56,961 nt of DNA, from NCBI GenBank assembly GCA_947455215.1, contig CANGNA010000023.1, positions 1-56,961 on the forward strand, written 5' to 3'. Source of the DNA: Chitinophagaceae bacterium (lineage in GTDB: Bacteria; Bacteroidota; Bacteroidia; Chitinophagales; Chitinophagaceae). How positions within the stretch are numbered: the first letter of the stretch is position 1; every line of letters begins with the position of its first letter. Of this stretch, positions 34,217 through 43,900 are shown in pieces. The notes beneath the pieces are model-generated. The model ran no database searches and was not told the DNA's origin. It saw nothing but the letters and a program-made list of their open reading frames with translations. The position numbers were made by a program, and so were the translations under genes.

Positions 34217-36109
34217 ATGGGAAATTTTTCTCAACTCGTTTACTTAGTACCTCTTTTCCCGCTGGTGGGTTTCCTCATCAATGGCCTGCTGTGGAACAAG
34301 ATGCCTAAAACACTTGCCGGTATCATAGGCAGTGGTACCATACTGGCATCGTTCTGCGTGTCGCTGGCTATCTTTTTTGAAGCCAAGACTGCCACACAGC
34401 CGGTGATCGTTACCCTGTTCGACTTCATCAGCTCGGGCAAGCTGCAGATACCCCTGGCCTTCCAGGTCGATCAGCTGTCTGCCTTGTTTCTACTCATCAT
34501 CACAGGTATCGGCTTCCTGATACATGTGTACTCTACCGCATATATGCACGACGATGAGGGTATGGTGAAATATTTCGCTTACCTGAACCTTTTCGTATTC
34601 TCTATGCTGCTGCTGATACTGGGTGCTAACTACCTGGTGATGTTCATAGGATGGGAGGGCGTAGGTCTTTGTTCTTACCTGCTCATCGGTTTCTGGTTCA
34701 AGAAAAGGGAATATACCAATGCTGCTAAAAAGGCATTTGTAATGAACCGTATCGGCGACCTCGGCTTCCTGGTAGGTATGCTGCTGGTGCTTTATAACTT
34801 CGGTACACTTTCTTATAAAGAGTTCTTCAGCATGTTGGGCAGTAACCCGGCGATACCTTCGTCAACTTATACCTGGATCACTATCTGCTTCTTCATCGGT
34901 GCTACCGGTAAGAGTGCACAGATACCACTGTATACCTGGCTGCCTGATGCGATGGCGGGTCCGACACCTGTGTCTGCGCTTATCCACGCCGCTACCATGG
35001 TTACTGCCGGTATCTATATGATAGCCCGCAGCGGTGCATTGTATGCCCTGGCGCCAATGACGCTGCATATTGTTGCCGTTATCGGCCTGGCAACAGCGCT
35101 GCTGGCTGCTACTATTGCTATCCGCCAATACGATATCAAGAAAGTACTTGCATATTCTACCGTTAGTCAGCTGGGCTTTATGTTCCTGGCGCTGGGCTCC
35201 GGTGCATATACAATCGCCGTGTTCCACGTAATGACACACGCGTTTTTCAAAGCGCTCATGTTCCTTGGTTCGGGTAGCGTGATACACGCCATGGGCGGCG
35301 AGCAGGACATCCGCAAAATGGGTGGCCTGGGCAAGTACATGAAGATCACTTCGGCTACGTTCCTTATTGGCTGCCTGGCCATTGCAGGTGTGCCAATGTT
35401 CTCCGGCTTCTTTTCTAAAGATGCGATACTGACCGCTGCATTTAGCAACAGCCCTATTCTTTACGGACTGGGTGTGCTGGCCGCTATGATGACCGCATTC
35501 TATATGTTCCGCCTGTATGCACTTACTTTCCGTGGTTCATTCCGTGGCACCCATGAGCAGGAACATCACCTGCACGAAAGCCCGGTAGCCATGACATTGC
35601 CACTCATCATCCTCGCCATCCTCTCAATTGTAGGTGGCTATGTTGGTCTGCCGGAAGTGTTCACGCACAAAGAAATGGTATTCAACGAATACCTGGCGCC
35701 TGTTGTAAAGAACCTGGCTCACGGTGAGATAGCCGCTAATACGGAGATCATGCTGATGGCTATTTCTACTATTGCCTCTTTGGCCATGGCAGTATTTGCC
35801 TGGGTGAAGTTTGGCAAACCAACCTTCTCTGAAAGCACCGGTCTCAACAAAGCGCTGGAAAACAAATGGTATATTGACGAGCTCTATGATGCGGCCATTG
35901 TAAAACCAATTGAAGCATTGTCAAACCTGCTCGATCGTTTTGCTGAGCGCTTGGGTATAGACGGCGCGGTGAATGGTGTAGGCAAGACAGTGAAGTGGGG
36001 TGGCGACCGCCTGCGTATGCTGCAGACCGGCCAGGTAGGTTTCTATATTTTCGTGATGGTGCTGGGCATGGTGGCGTTGTTTACGCTCAGTTTTTTCTGG
36101 ATACATTAA
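34217..36109 (+). CDS. nuoL: NADH-quinone oxidoreductase subunit L
   Basis: 630 residues, about 16 spans. The Mrp-antiporter core is clear: FIGWEGVGLCSYLLIGFWF, SAQIPLYTWLPDAMAGPTPV with the key Lys/His region, and SALIHAATMVTAGIYMIAR. The long amphipathic lateral helix and last span (RMLQTGQVGFYIFVMVLGMV) follow. NuoL is the distal proton channel of the membrane arm. Like its neighbours the start is set by the ATG just after an A-rich spacer (AAAAATAAAAA). Confidence 0.97.
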   Translation: MGNFSQLVYLVPLFPLVGFLINGLLWNKMPKTLAGIIGSGTILASFCVSLAIFFEAKTATQPVIVTLFDFISSGKLQIPLAFQVDQLSALFLLIITGIGFLIHVYSTAYMHDDEGMVKYFAYLNLFVFSMLLLILGANYLVMFIGWEGVGLCSYLLIGFWFKKREYTNAAKKAFVMNRIGDLGFLVGMLLVLYNFGTLSYKEFFSMLGSNPAIPSSTYTWITICFFIGATGKSAQIPLYTWLPDAMAGPTPVSALIHAATMVTAGIYMIARSGALYALAPMTLHIVAVIGLATALLAATIAIRQYDIKKVLAYSTVSQLGFMFLALGSGAYTIAVFHVMTHAFFKALMFLGSGSVIHAMGGEQDIRKMGGLGKYMKITSATFLIGCLAIAGVPMFSGFFSKDAILTAAFSNSPILYGLGVLAAMMTAFYMFRLYALTFRGSFRGTHEQEHHLHESPVAMTLPLIILAILSIVGGYVGLPEVFTHKEMVFNEYLAPVVKNLAHGEIAANTEIMLMAISTIASLAMAVFAWVKFGKPTFSESTGLNKALENKWYIDELYDAAIVKPIEALSNLLDRFAERLGIDGAVNGVGKTVKWGGDRLRMLQTGQVGFYIFVMVLGMVALFTLSFFWIH

Positions 36110-36136
36110 TAAACAGGTAAGAAGGGAGAACTTTTT

Positions 36137-36162
36137 GGTTTTAACTTTTGACTTTTGACTTA
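36137..36162 (+). repeat. TTTTGAC-type leader before nuoM
   Basis: GGTTTTAACTTTTGACTTTTGACTTA contains TTTTGAC twice in tandem and ends 11 bases before the nuoM ATG. It is nearly the same as the leader before nuoC (25821). Confidence 0.65.
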
Positions 36163-36173
36163 TAAGAATAGTT

Positions 36174-37616
36174 ATGATTTTAGTACTTCTTATTCTCATT
36201 CCATTGCTAACAGGTGCGCTATCCTTCGCTATCAAAGGGGAAGGGGCAAAGATGCTGGCGCTGATAAGCACTATGGCTACCCTGGTTGTTGCCTCCTGCG
36301 TCAGCGGAGCCAACTTCTCTGCGGCCATCACCTTCGACGCTGCATGGATACCTGCATTGGGTGCCCGCTTCAGCCTGCTGGGCGATGGCATGAGCAGCAT
36401 GTTGTGCCTGCTGACCGCCATTGTAATGATGGTAGTGATGATCGCACAGATCAACAAGGAGACCGAGAATGCCGGGTCGTTTTACGGACTGATGCTGTTG
36501 GCGCAGGCCGGCTTGATGGGCGTGTTCCTGGCATCTGATGCTTTACTGTTCTACGTATTCTGGGAACTGGCGCTGATACCTGTTTACTTCCTGTGCTCTA
36601 TATGGGGTGGCGAAAGGCGAATTGCCGTTACTTTCAAATTCTTTGTGTACACATTTGTAGGCAGCCTGATGATGCTGAGCGGCCTGATATTCCTGTACCT
36701 GAAGACGCCGGGCACCGGCAGCTATGCATGGGCCGACATCGTTCATGCAGGTAGCTCTTTACCTGCCGATCAGCAACAGTGGTTGTTCTGGCTCATATTT
36801 ATTGCCTTCGCTATCAAGATGCCGATATTCCCATTCCATACCTGGCAGCCAGACGCTTACGAGCAGTCGCCTACGCCGGTTACCATTGTGCTGAGCGCAC
36901 TGATGGTGAAGATGGGTCTGTTTGCAGTGCTGCGTTGGCTGATGCCGGTAGTACCAATGGGTGTTACCTATTGGACGGATACTGTAGTGGTATTGTGTGT
37001 GATAGGCATAGTGTACGCTTCTTGCCTGGCAATTGTACAGACAGATATCAAGCGTCTGATCGCTTACTCATCAATAGCGCATATGGGCCTTATGTGTGCT
37101 GCTGCATTTGTACACAACAGTGTAGGCATGCATGGTCTTATTGTACAGATGTTCAACCATGGTATCAACATTACCGGTATGTGGTTGATCGTAAGCATGA
37201 TAGAGCACCGCTGGGGTACCCGCGATATGACGAAGCTGGGCGGCATGGCCAGCTCGGCTCCGCAGATGGCTATTGCGCTGGTGATCATAGCGCTGGGCAA
37301 CGTAGCCCTGCCGCTTACCAATGGTTTTATCGGCGAGTTCATGATGTTCAATGGCCTGTTCCAGGGTATGATATCTAACCATACCGTGATCACTGTACTG
37401 GCCGGACTCGGTATCATATTGGGTGCTGTGTATACACTGAACATGATACAGAAGACCGCTTATGGCGAGAAGACACCAATGGTGATAGCTGCTGACCTGA
37501 GCATTAATGAATACCTGGGCCTGGCAGTGATCATTTCGCTGATCATCTTCCTGGGTGTGTATCCAAAGCCTTTGCTCGACCTGACCGCAGGTGTGGCACA
37601 GGTAATGGCGAGGTAA
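36174..37616 (+). CDS. nuoM: NADH-quinone oxidoreductase subunit M
   Basis: 480 residues, about 14 spans. FYVFWELALIPVYFLCSIWGGERR carries the Glu of the half-channel, KMPIFPFHTWQPDAYEQSPTPV the central Lys and His, and RLIAYSSIAHMGL the third conserved region. It is one of the three antiporter-like proton-pumping subunits. The leader is separated from the nuoL stop by 64 bases that contain the T-rich run described separately. Confidence 0.97.
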   Translation: MILVLLILIPLLTGALSFAIKGEGAKMLALISTMATLVVASCVSGANFSAAITFDAAWIPALGARFSLLGDGMSSMLCLLTAIVMMVVMIAQINKETENAGSFYGLMLLAQAGLMGVFLASDALLFYVFWELALIPVYFLCSIWGGERRIAVTFKFFVYTFVGSLMMLSGLIFLYLKTPGTGSYAWADIVHAGSSLPADQQQWLFWLIFIAFAIKMPIFPFHTWQPDAYEQSPTPVTIVLSALMVKMGLFAVLRWLMPVVPMGVTYWTDTVVVLCVIGIVYASCLAIVQTDIKRLIAYSSIAHMGLMCAAAFVHNSVGMHGLIVQMFNHGINITGMWLIVSMIEHRWGTRDMTKLGGMASSAPQMAIALVIIALGNVALPLTNGFIGEFMMFNGLFQGMISNHTVITVLAGLGIILGAVYTLNMIQKTAYGEKTPMVIAADLSINEYLGLAVIISLIIFLGVYPKPLLDLTAGVAQVMAR

Positions 37617-37694
37617 TAAAATGAAATAATGCCCCGTAAGGGTGAGAATAAGAATGTTGAACCGGCCTGCCAATGCAGGTGTTGAAATAAAATT

Positions 37695-39137
37695 ATGACT
37701 GCAATTATTGCTACTACGGTTTTTGGAATTATCATGATGTTCACAGGTTTATTTGTGAGCGATAAGAAAACTGTAACATCTATAGCAGCCGTGCTTATCC
37801 TGGCGCTGCTGGGTATTAATATCCTGGAGTTGAACGACGCTACTGGTCCGGGCCTGCGTAGCGCTACACTGGGCCTGCTGGGCGTGGCAGACACCACCAA
37901 TGGCCAGTTTCCGCAGGTGCTGTTCAATAACATGCTGCGGATAGACAAATTGTCTATGTGGTTTGGCACCATGATGACGGCCTGTACCGCACTGTACATA
38001 CTGCTGATAGGTAAGGAATTCAAGAAGGTAGGCACACACGTGGCCGAATACTTTGCACTGATCTTCTTCATCCTTTGCGGTCTTTACCTGCTTACTTCTT
38101 ACAACTCATTGCTCATGCTGTTCATCGGCATCGAGATCATGTCTATACCTCAGTACATACTCGCCGGCAGCGATAAGCGCAACCTGAAGAGCAGCGAAGC
38201 ATCGCTGAAATACTTCCTGATGGGTGCATTCTCTACCGGTATCATGCTGATGGGTATCACCTTGCTGTATGGTGCAGCCCGCACCTTCAATGTGGCCGAG
38301 ATGATACCTATGCTGCACAGCGAAACGCTGAGCCCGCTGGCCATAGCCGGTGTGGTGTTCATCATCATAGCTCTCGGCTTTAAAGTATCTGCAGCACCAA
38401 TGCACATGTGGACGCCCGATGTATATGATGGTACACCAACTCCGTTCACAGCGTTCATGGCAACTATTGTAAAAGCCGGTGTATTCTTTGCGTTCCTACG
38501 TTTGTTCCACATATCATTCGGTAATATCAGCAGCCATTGGTTGATGCTGATAGCGGTAGTTACTGCGGCCACATTGTTGGTAGGTAATGTTACCGCAGTG
38601 TTCCAGCAGAGCGTAAAGCGCATGCTCGCTTACTCATCAATAGCACAGGCCGGCTTTATGCTGTTTGCTGTAGCGGCAGTTAATTCAAGCATCGCATGGA
38701 ATGCCATCATCCTGTACGGTGTGGCATATAGCGTGGCTACTATCGGCGTGTTTGCCGTGCTGGTAAAAATGAAGGACTACACTTATGATGGCTTCAATGG
38801 CCTGGCTAAGAAGCACCCTGTGCTGGCATTTGTTACCACCATATTCCTGTTCTCGCTGGCGGGTATACCGCTTACCGGTGGCTTTATGGCTAAGTATTAT
38901 GTACTGCTGGCGGTAATGCAGCAGGGCAACCTGATGTGGCTGGTGATCTTCGCACTGCTGATGGCTGCAATAAGCGTTTATTACTACTTCCGCGTAATAG
39001 CTGCCATGTACTTCAAGCAGGGCGAAGCAGAACTGAGCTCTGAAGTAACATCTACCGACAAGATACTGTTGATAGCTACCGCAGCAATAGTGATACTGAT
39101 AGGTGTAATGCCCGATCTGTTTGTACTGCACATGTAA
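37695..39137 (+). CDS. nuoN: NADH-quinone oxidoreductase subunit N
   Basis: 480 residues, about 14 spans. MLFIGIEIMSIPQYILAG carries the conserved Glu; KVSAAPMHMWTPDVYDGTPTPFTAF and RMLAYSSIAQAGFMLFA match the antiporter core. It is the last nuo gene, 78 bases after nuoM, with a small hairpin (CCTGC/GCAGG near 37670) in the gap. A strong terminator follows 25 bases past the stop. Confidence 0.96.
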   Translation: MTAIIATTVFGIIMMFTGLFVSDKKTVTSIAAVLILALLGINILELNDATGPGLRSATLGLLGVADTTNGQFPQVLFNNMLRIDKLSMWFGTMMTACTALYILLIGKEFKKVGTHVAEYFALIFFILCGLYLLTSYNSLLMLFIGIEIMSIPQYILAGSDKRNLKSSEASLKYFLMGAFSTGIMLMGITLLYGAARTFNVAEMIPMLHSETLSPLAIAGVVFIIIALGFKVSAAPMHMWTPDVYDGTPTPFTAFMATIVKAGVFFAFLRLFHISFGNISSHWLMLIAVVTAATLLVGNVTAVFQQSVKRMLAYSSIAQAGFMLFAVAAVNSSIAWNAIILYGVAYSVATIGVFAVLVKMKDYTYDGFNGLAKKHPVLAFVTTIFLFSLAGIPLTGGFMAKYYVLLAVMQQGNLMWLVIFALLMAAISVYYYFRVIAAMYFKQGEAELSSEVTSTDKILLIATAAIVILIGVMPDLFVLHM

Positions 39138-39162
39138 AAATGACTCTTATAATATGCTGTTC

Positions 39163-39190
39163 AAAACCTCTGGCAAATGTCAGAGGTTTT
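39163..39190. terminator. Bidirectional terminator between nuoN and the sigma factor gene
   Basis: A perfect 10-bp stem, AAAACCTCTG (39163-39172) with CAGAGGTTTT (39181-39190), has A and T runs on both sides. It ends the nuo operon and, on the minus strand, overlaps the stop codon of the sigma factor gene at 39182-39180. Confidence 0.85.
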
Positions 39191-40391
39191 GTAATTTAAT
39201 GAGTATGATTTTCCGGTCGGCTTCGCTTCGAGCCAGTGCCAATGCCTGTTGAAAATGTTCCTTCGACCTGGCTTTATTTACGGTTTTATACAGTTCACCA
39301 AGCAATGCATGATAAAAATGATCGGACTCCATCTTTAGTTTTAAAGCCTCGGCCAGTGCAGCATCATTGCCATAAACTTTATAGTAGGCATACGTTCGGT
39401 TCAACGCTATCCGGGGAGAATAATTGATCTGTAATAGCTGGTTATAGAGTTGTAGTATTCCATCCCATTTTTCATGGCTGTCTTCACGTGTGCAGTGCCA
39501 GCGGGCGATGGCGGCTTCCAGGTGATATCGTGTGATCTTGTCACCTTTTGCAGACAGATGCAGGTAGTAAGTGCCAAGTTTTATCAGTTCACTATCCCAC
39601 AAGGTTTCATCCTGATCATCATACAAGGCTGTATCGTCGCGCGCATCAAAGCGCGACGCATGGAAACACATCAAGGCAATCAAAGCGTTCGTAGCGGGAA
39701 GGTCGGTGGCAGGATATTTCGTCAGCAATATACCCAGCCGTAAGGCCTCCAGGCACAGGTCTTTGCGCAGCACAGAGTCGCCGGCCGAAGAGCGATACCC
39801 TTCGTTGAACAGCAGATATATAATGTGCAATACCCCCTCCATTCGCTCCGGTAATGTTCTATCCGATGGCATTTCCAGCGACAAGCCGGTCTCATTCAGC
39901 TTTGCTTTGGCCCGGTACAGGCGTTTGGTGATGGTTTCCTTATTGGTAAAAAAGGCTACAGCTATTTCATCAACGGTCAGGCCGCACAATATGCGCAAAG
40001 CCAATGCTATTTGCGCCTCTACAGCAATTGCCGGGTGGCATACAGCAAATAGCATGCGCAGCTGGCTGTCGCGGATGGCATGGTCGGTAAATGGGTCTTC
40101 GTCCGTTATTGCTGTATTTTCCGTTTTTAGCGCGGGCGCTATTTTACCGGTAAATACATTGTGCCTGCGCAGGAAGTCTTGAGTTTTGTTGCGGGCCACA
40201 GTATATAGCCATGCCTCCGGATTAGGCGGAACACTATTATCTGACCATTTCTCAGCAGCGATGAGAAATGTATCGCTAACGATGTCTTCTGCTACATCTA
40301 TATGTTGCAAGCCTAAAAGGCGGCCCGTTACGGCCACCATTTTAGCAAACTCTGAGCGATATAGCTGTGTGATCAGCTGTGTATGATCCAT
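39180..40391 (-). CDS. ECF sigma factor with TPR-like C-terminal extension (ECF42 type)
   Basis: 403 residues. Region sigma-2 is at about 5-80 (DIVSDTFLIAAEKW ... NPEAWLYTVARNKTQDFLRRH), sigma-4 at about 118-170 (LCGLTVDEIAVAFFTNKETITKRLYRAKAKL). The remaining 230 residues are an alpha-helical extension (DUF6596, then TPR-like), which marks ECF42-type factors. These have no anti-sigma gene; the extension is thought to control activity. The YciI/DGPF protein encoded next to it, nine bases upstream, is the usual partner of this type. Its stop codon sits inside the nuo terminator. Confidence 0.9.
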   Translation of the reverse strand: MDHTQLITQLYRSEFAKMVAVTGRLLGLQHIDVAEDIVSDTFLIAAEKWSDNSVPPNPEAWLYTVARNKTQDFLRRHNVFTGKIAPALKTENTAITDEDPFTDHAIRDSQLRMLFAVCHPAIAVEAQIALALRILCGLTVDEIAVAFFTNKETITKRLYRAKAKLNETGLSLEMPSDRTLPERMEGVLHIIYLLFNEGYRSSAGDSVLRKDLCLEALRLGILLTKYPATDLPATNALIALMCFHASRFDARDDTALYDDQDETLWDSELIKLGTYYLHLSAKGDKITRYHLEAAIARWHCTREDSHEKWDGILQLYNQLLQINYSPRIALNRTYAYYKVYGNDAALAEALKLKMESDHFYHALLGELYKTVNKARSKEHFQQALALARSEADRKIILIKLQNL

Positions 40392-40399
40392 GGTAATTA

Positions 40400-40729
40400 T
40401 CAGGCTATCTGCCTGATTTCTACGTTGCCGCCAACCATAAGGATAGGGCAGCCGTGAGCCAGTGTAACTGCTTCGTCCATGCCGGACGCAGTAACCATAA
40501 TAAAGCCACTCAGTTGTTCCTTAAGTTCCACATAAGGACCGTCTGTTATAATGCCGCTCGTACTTAGTACTTTACCGCCCTGGGCAAGACGCTTGCCTCC
40601 CGGCGCTAACTTTCCCTGGGCAGCTATACCGCCTATCCAATTGTCCCAATCTTTCATCATTCCTGCTATTTGTTCTTCTGTAGGCGTAGATTCTACTGCA
40701 TGCCTGAATGCTAACATGAATTCTTTCAT
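40400..40729 (-). CDS. YciI/DGPF family protein (ECF42 partner)
   Basis: 109 residues from the ATG at 40729; the frame extends 28 codons further up without a good start. The fold is a ferredoxin-like dimeric barrel: KEFMLAFRHA at the start, GGKVLSTSGIITDGPYVELKEQLSGFIMV in the middle (DGPY in place of DGPF), and VEIRQI at the end. Proteins of this family sit next to ECF42 sigma factors in many bacteria. It is the first gene of the pair. The role, possibly in a metabolite- or stress-linked response, is not known. Confidence 0.85.
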   Translation of the reverse strand: MKEFMLAFRHAVESTPTEEQIAGMMKDWDNWIGGIAAQGKLAPGGKRLAQGGKVLSTSGIITDGPYVELKEQLSGFIMVTASGMDEAVTLAHGCPILMVGGNVEIRQIA

Positions 40730-40892
40730 CTTTCTGTTTTTTAATTGTGATTGAAAATTAATTGATTTGCTACAATAACGAACGACCTGCCCAGGACCGG
40801 ACAAATAGTGCAACTTATTTAAGAATAACGGGAAATATCAGCATTCTACCATTTTAAAATCCCGACCGTTATTGTGACGCAGAAGTAACGTA

Positions 40893-40926
40893 TCAAAAAA
40901 ACGCCCCGGCACAATGGCCGGGGCGC
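40893..40926 (-). terminator. Terminator of the M4 metalloprotease gene
   Basis: A 9-bp stem (CGCCCCGGC at 40902-40910 with GCCGGGGCG at 40917-40925) is followed on the minus strand by TTTTTTT. Confidence 0.85.
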
Positions 40927-40949
40927 TCTATAAAAACTGATCGAGAAAC

Positions 40950-43900
40950 TTACTTGTTCACCACCATGTGGAATACCTGCTTGCCGGTGCCGGTGGTCAC
41001 ATTCACCAGGTATGCACCCGATGCCAGCGACTGTTGCAGCGATATCGTGCGGTCGATGGTGTTGTTGTTTACCAAGGCATTGGTCAGGAATACTTCCTGG
41101 CCCAGCATGTTGGTCACTTGTATAGTGATGGTCTCATCGTTAGTTACCAGTGTGCCCTTTATGGTGAATGTGCCATTGTTAGGGTTAGGTACCAGTATCA
41201 GCTGGTTGCCCGCTGTTATGTTGGTAACACCAGCGGTCCAGTGCATCACCATACCTGCGCTGTAAGCATAAGACGGAGCAGCGCACATTTCGCTGCTCAG
41301 TACACCACAGGTTACCACATCACCTTCGCCGAGGGTAGATGATGAGTAAGTAGCATTGGTAGCGCCACTTACAGGCGTTCCGTTCACATACCACTGGTAA
41401 GTGGGAGATGAGCCTCCGTTAGGTGCTGTGGCGGTAAATGTTACAGAGCCTGTGTGTGGTATAGTAGCGTGATCTGATGTTACTGTTACCGTGTTAGGCA
41501 GGCTGGTAAGTACAGTAAGCGTCATTGGTCCGCCAATTGCAGTGTCCTGGCTGCGGCAGCTGTAGTTGCTGGTCATGAATACCTTCAGTATATCGCCATT
41601 GGCAGGTATGTAGTTATAGGCAGGGCCTGTAGCTACGTTCACACCGTTCTTGTTCCAGATATAAGATGGAGCAGAACCGCCAAACGAAGGTATAGCGGCA
41701 AATGTGGCCATAACACCTGCACACAGTGTGTCGTTAGGGATGGCATTGATAGCTACTGTAGGGTGCGATGGTGGCGCAATGTTCACAGTAACAGTTGAAG
41801 AGCCTGTATCGTGTAGGCGGCAGATGGCATTACTGTTCAGCACGCACTGCACCTGGTCGCCGGTAGCAGGTACATAGCTGAAGCTGTTGCCGGTGCCCAT
41901 GCTGGTGCCATTCACATACCATGTATAGGTTGGAGTGGTACCGCCATTGGTTGGTGTAGCGCCAAATGTAATAGTTGTTGGTACCGAACAAAGCACCAGG
42001 CCCGGTGTGGCAGCTATGCTCACCGCCGGGACTACTGTTGCACTCAGATCTATAGTAACTGTTGTTGTTGCTGAAGTAGCAGAACAGTTGCCGTTAGATA
42101 CCAGCACCGTGTAATCGGCGCCCAGGTTGGTAGAATAGCTGCTGTTGGTAGCACCGGTTATGATGCTGCCATTTGAATACCATTGGTAGCTGAGTCCTGT
42201 GCCCGTAGGCGCACTTAGCGTAACACTGCCGGTAGGGCAGAAGGTTGTTGCACCTGATGGGGTAATGGTAGCTGCCGGTGTGGCATTTACCGTTACAGGA
42301 GTAGTAACATAAGTGGTACAACCTGCTACATTGGTTACAGAGTAGCTGATGGTTGTTGTGCCGGCTGTGCCGCCGCCCACATTGCCCGACGCATCAACTG
42401 TTGCAGTGGCCGGGTTGGCGCTGCTCCATGTGCCGCCAAGGGGGAGGGCGGAGAATATGGTGGTGGCTCCTTCACAAAAAGCTACCATACCGGTTATGGG
42501 TAAAACAGTTGGGTTGGCATTTACCGTTACTGCCTGGGTAGCATAGGCTGTACCGCAGCCGTTGCTAACCGTGTAAGAAATAGTGGTTGTGCCACTGCTT
42601 ACACCATAAACATTACCTGCCGCATCTACTGTAGCAACAGCAGTATTGTTGCTGCTCCATGTACCACTGCCAGCTGCATCGGTAAAGACGGTTGTTTGAC
42701 CCACGCATACCGCAGTGCCGCTGGTTGTGGTTATGGTACCCGCGTTCACAGTATTTACAGTAACTGTTGTAGCGGTCGACGTGCCTGCGCAGCTGCCCTG
42801 GGTAACGATGACCCTGTAGTTGCCGGCAGCACCGGTTGTATAACTGCTGTTAGTAGCGCCAAATATGTTGGTGGTGCCATTCTGCCACTGGTAAGTAACG
42901 CCGGTTGTAATAGGGGCGCTCAGTGTTACAGAGCCGCCGAAGCAGAACGTAGTTGGCCCGGATGCTGTAACGGTAGTAGCAGGTGCAGTGCACAGCGGGC
43001 CATCGGTAATGAATATCCTGGTGTTATTCATTACTGTGAATGTACCCTTGAAGCCCACAAAGTTGCTGCCTGTTACCAGTGTTGGGGTGAGTAGCGTACT
43101 GTTAGAGGCGTTAATAGTAGCATCGGTAGGTTGTTCTGTTTTTACCATGAACAGGGTTGATGGTGTAGCACCTGCCAGCTCGGTAGTGGTCAGGTACATG
43201 GTAGCATCATAAGTTACAGTAGCGCCATTGGTAGTTGGATTAATGGTTACTTCCTTCAGCGACCTGTTGGTGCCTGTAGTGAACGCCGCAGGAGTAAAGC
43301 CTGTGCCTGCACCTGTAAGCGCAGCACTTGTGCAGCCCAGGTCGGCAGTAGGGTTAGCTACTGTAGCCACAAGGCTGGTATCAGAGGTATTCCAGAAGTT
43401 CACTGTTGTTCCCGATGTTACGCTCCAGGTATGGTTGTTGCCCAATACCGTAGCTATCTTGGATGCAGGCGGCGTTTGTTTGAAGCGCATTACCGGGCGG
43501 GCTGTGCCCTGGCCACCACCGGAGTAATTGAGTGAACAGCCGGCAGTGCCGGTTCCCGAGGTGGATTGATTATGATCGCAAACGATGAGTGAGCCATGGT
43601 CGATACCGCTCAATTGATCGCTGGCAGTGCCAAGAGTGCCGGTATTACCGCTGAAGCAAATGTTCACAACCACATTGCTGGTTCCATCCCAGGTAAATGG
43701 CGTAACGAAGTCTATTGAATCTGTACCAGCAATAGTAGGTGTGGTGTGGTTACCTGTATACACTTGTGTAAGGCCTGTTGTTACAAATGCCGTGCTCAGA
43801 TCTGCAGCAGTTGTATTACCCATAGATATGGTATAGCCGTTGTAAGCGCCGGTATAGTTGCGGGTAAGAATATTAAAGGCGATCTGTGTAATAGGTACGC

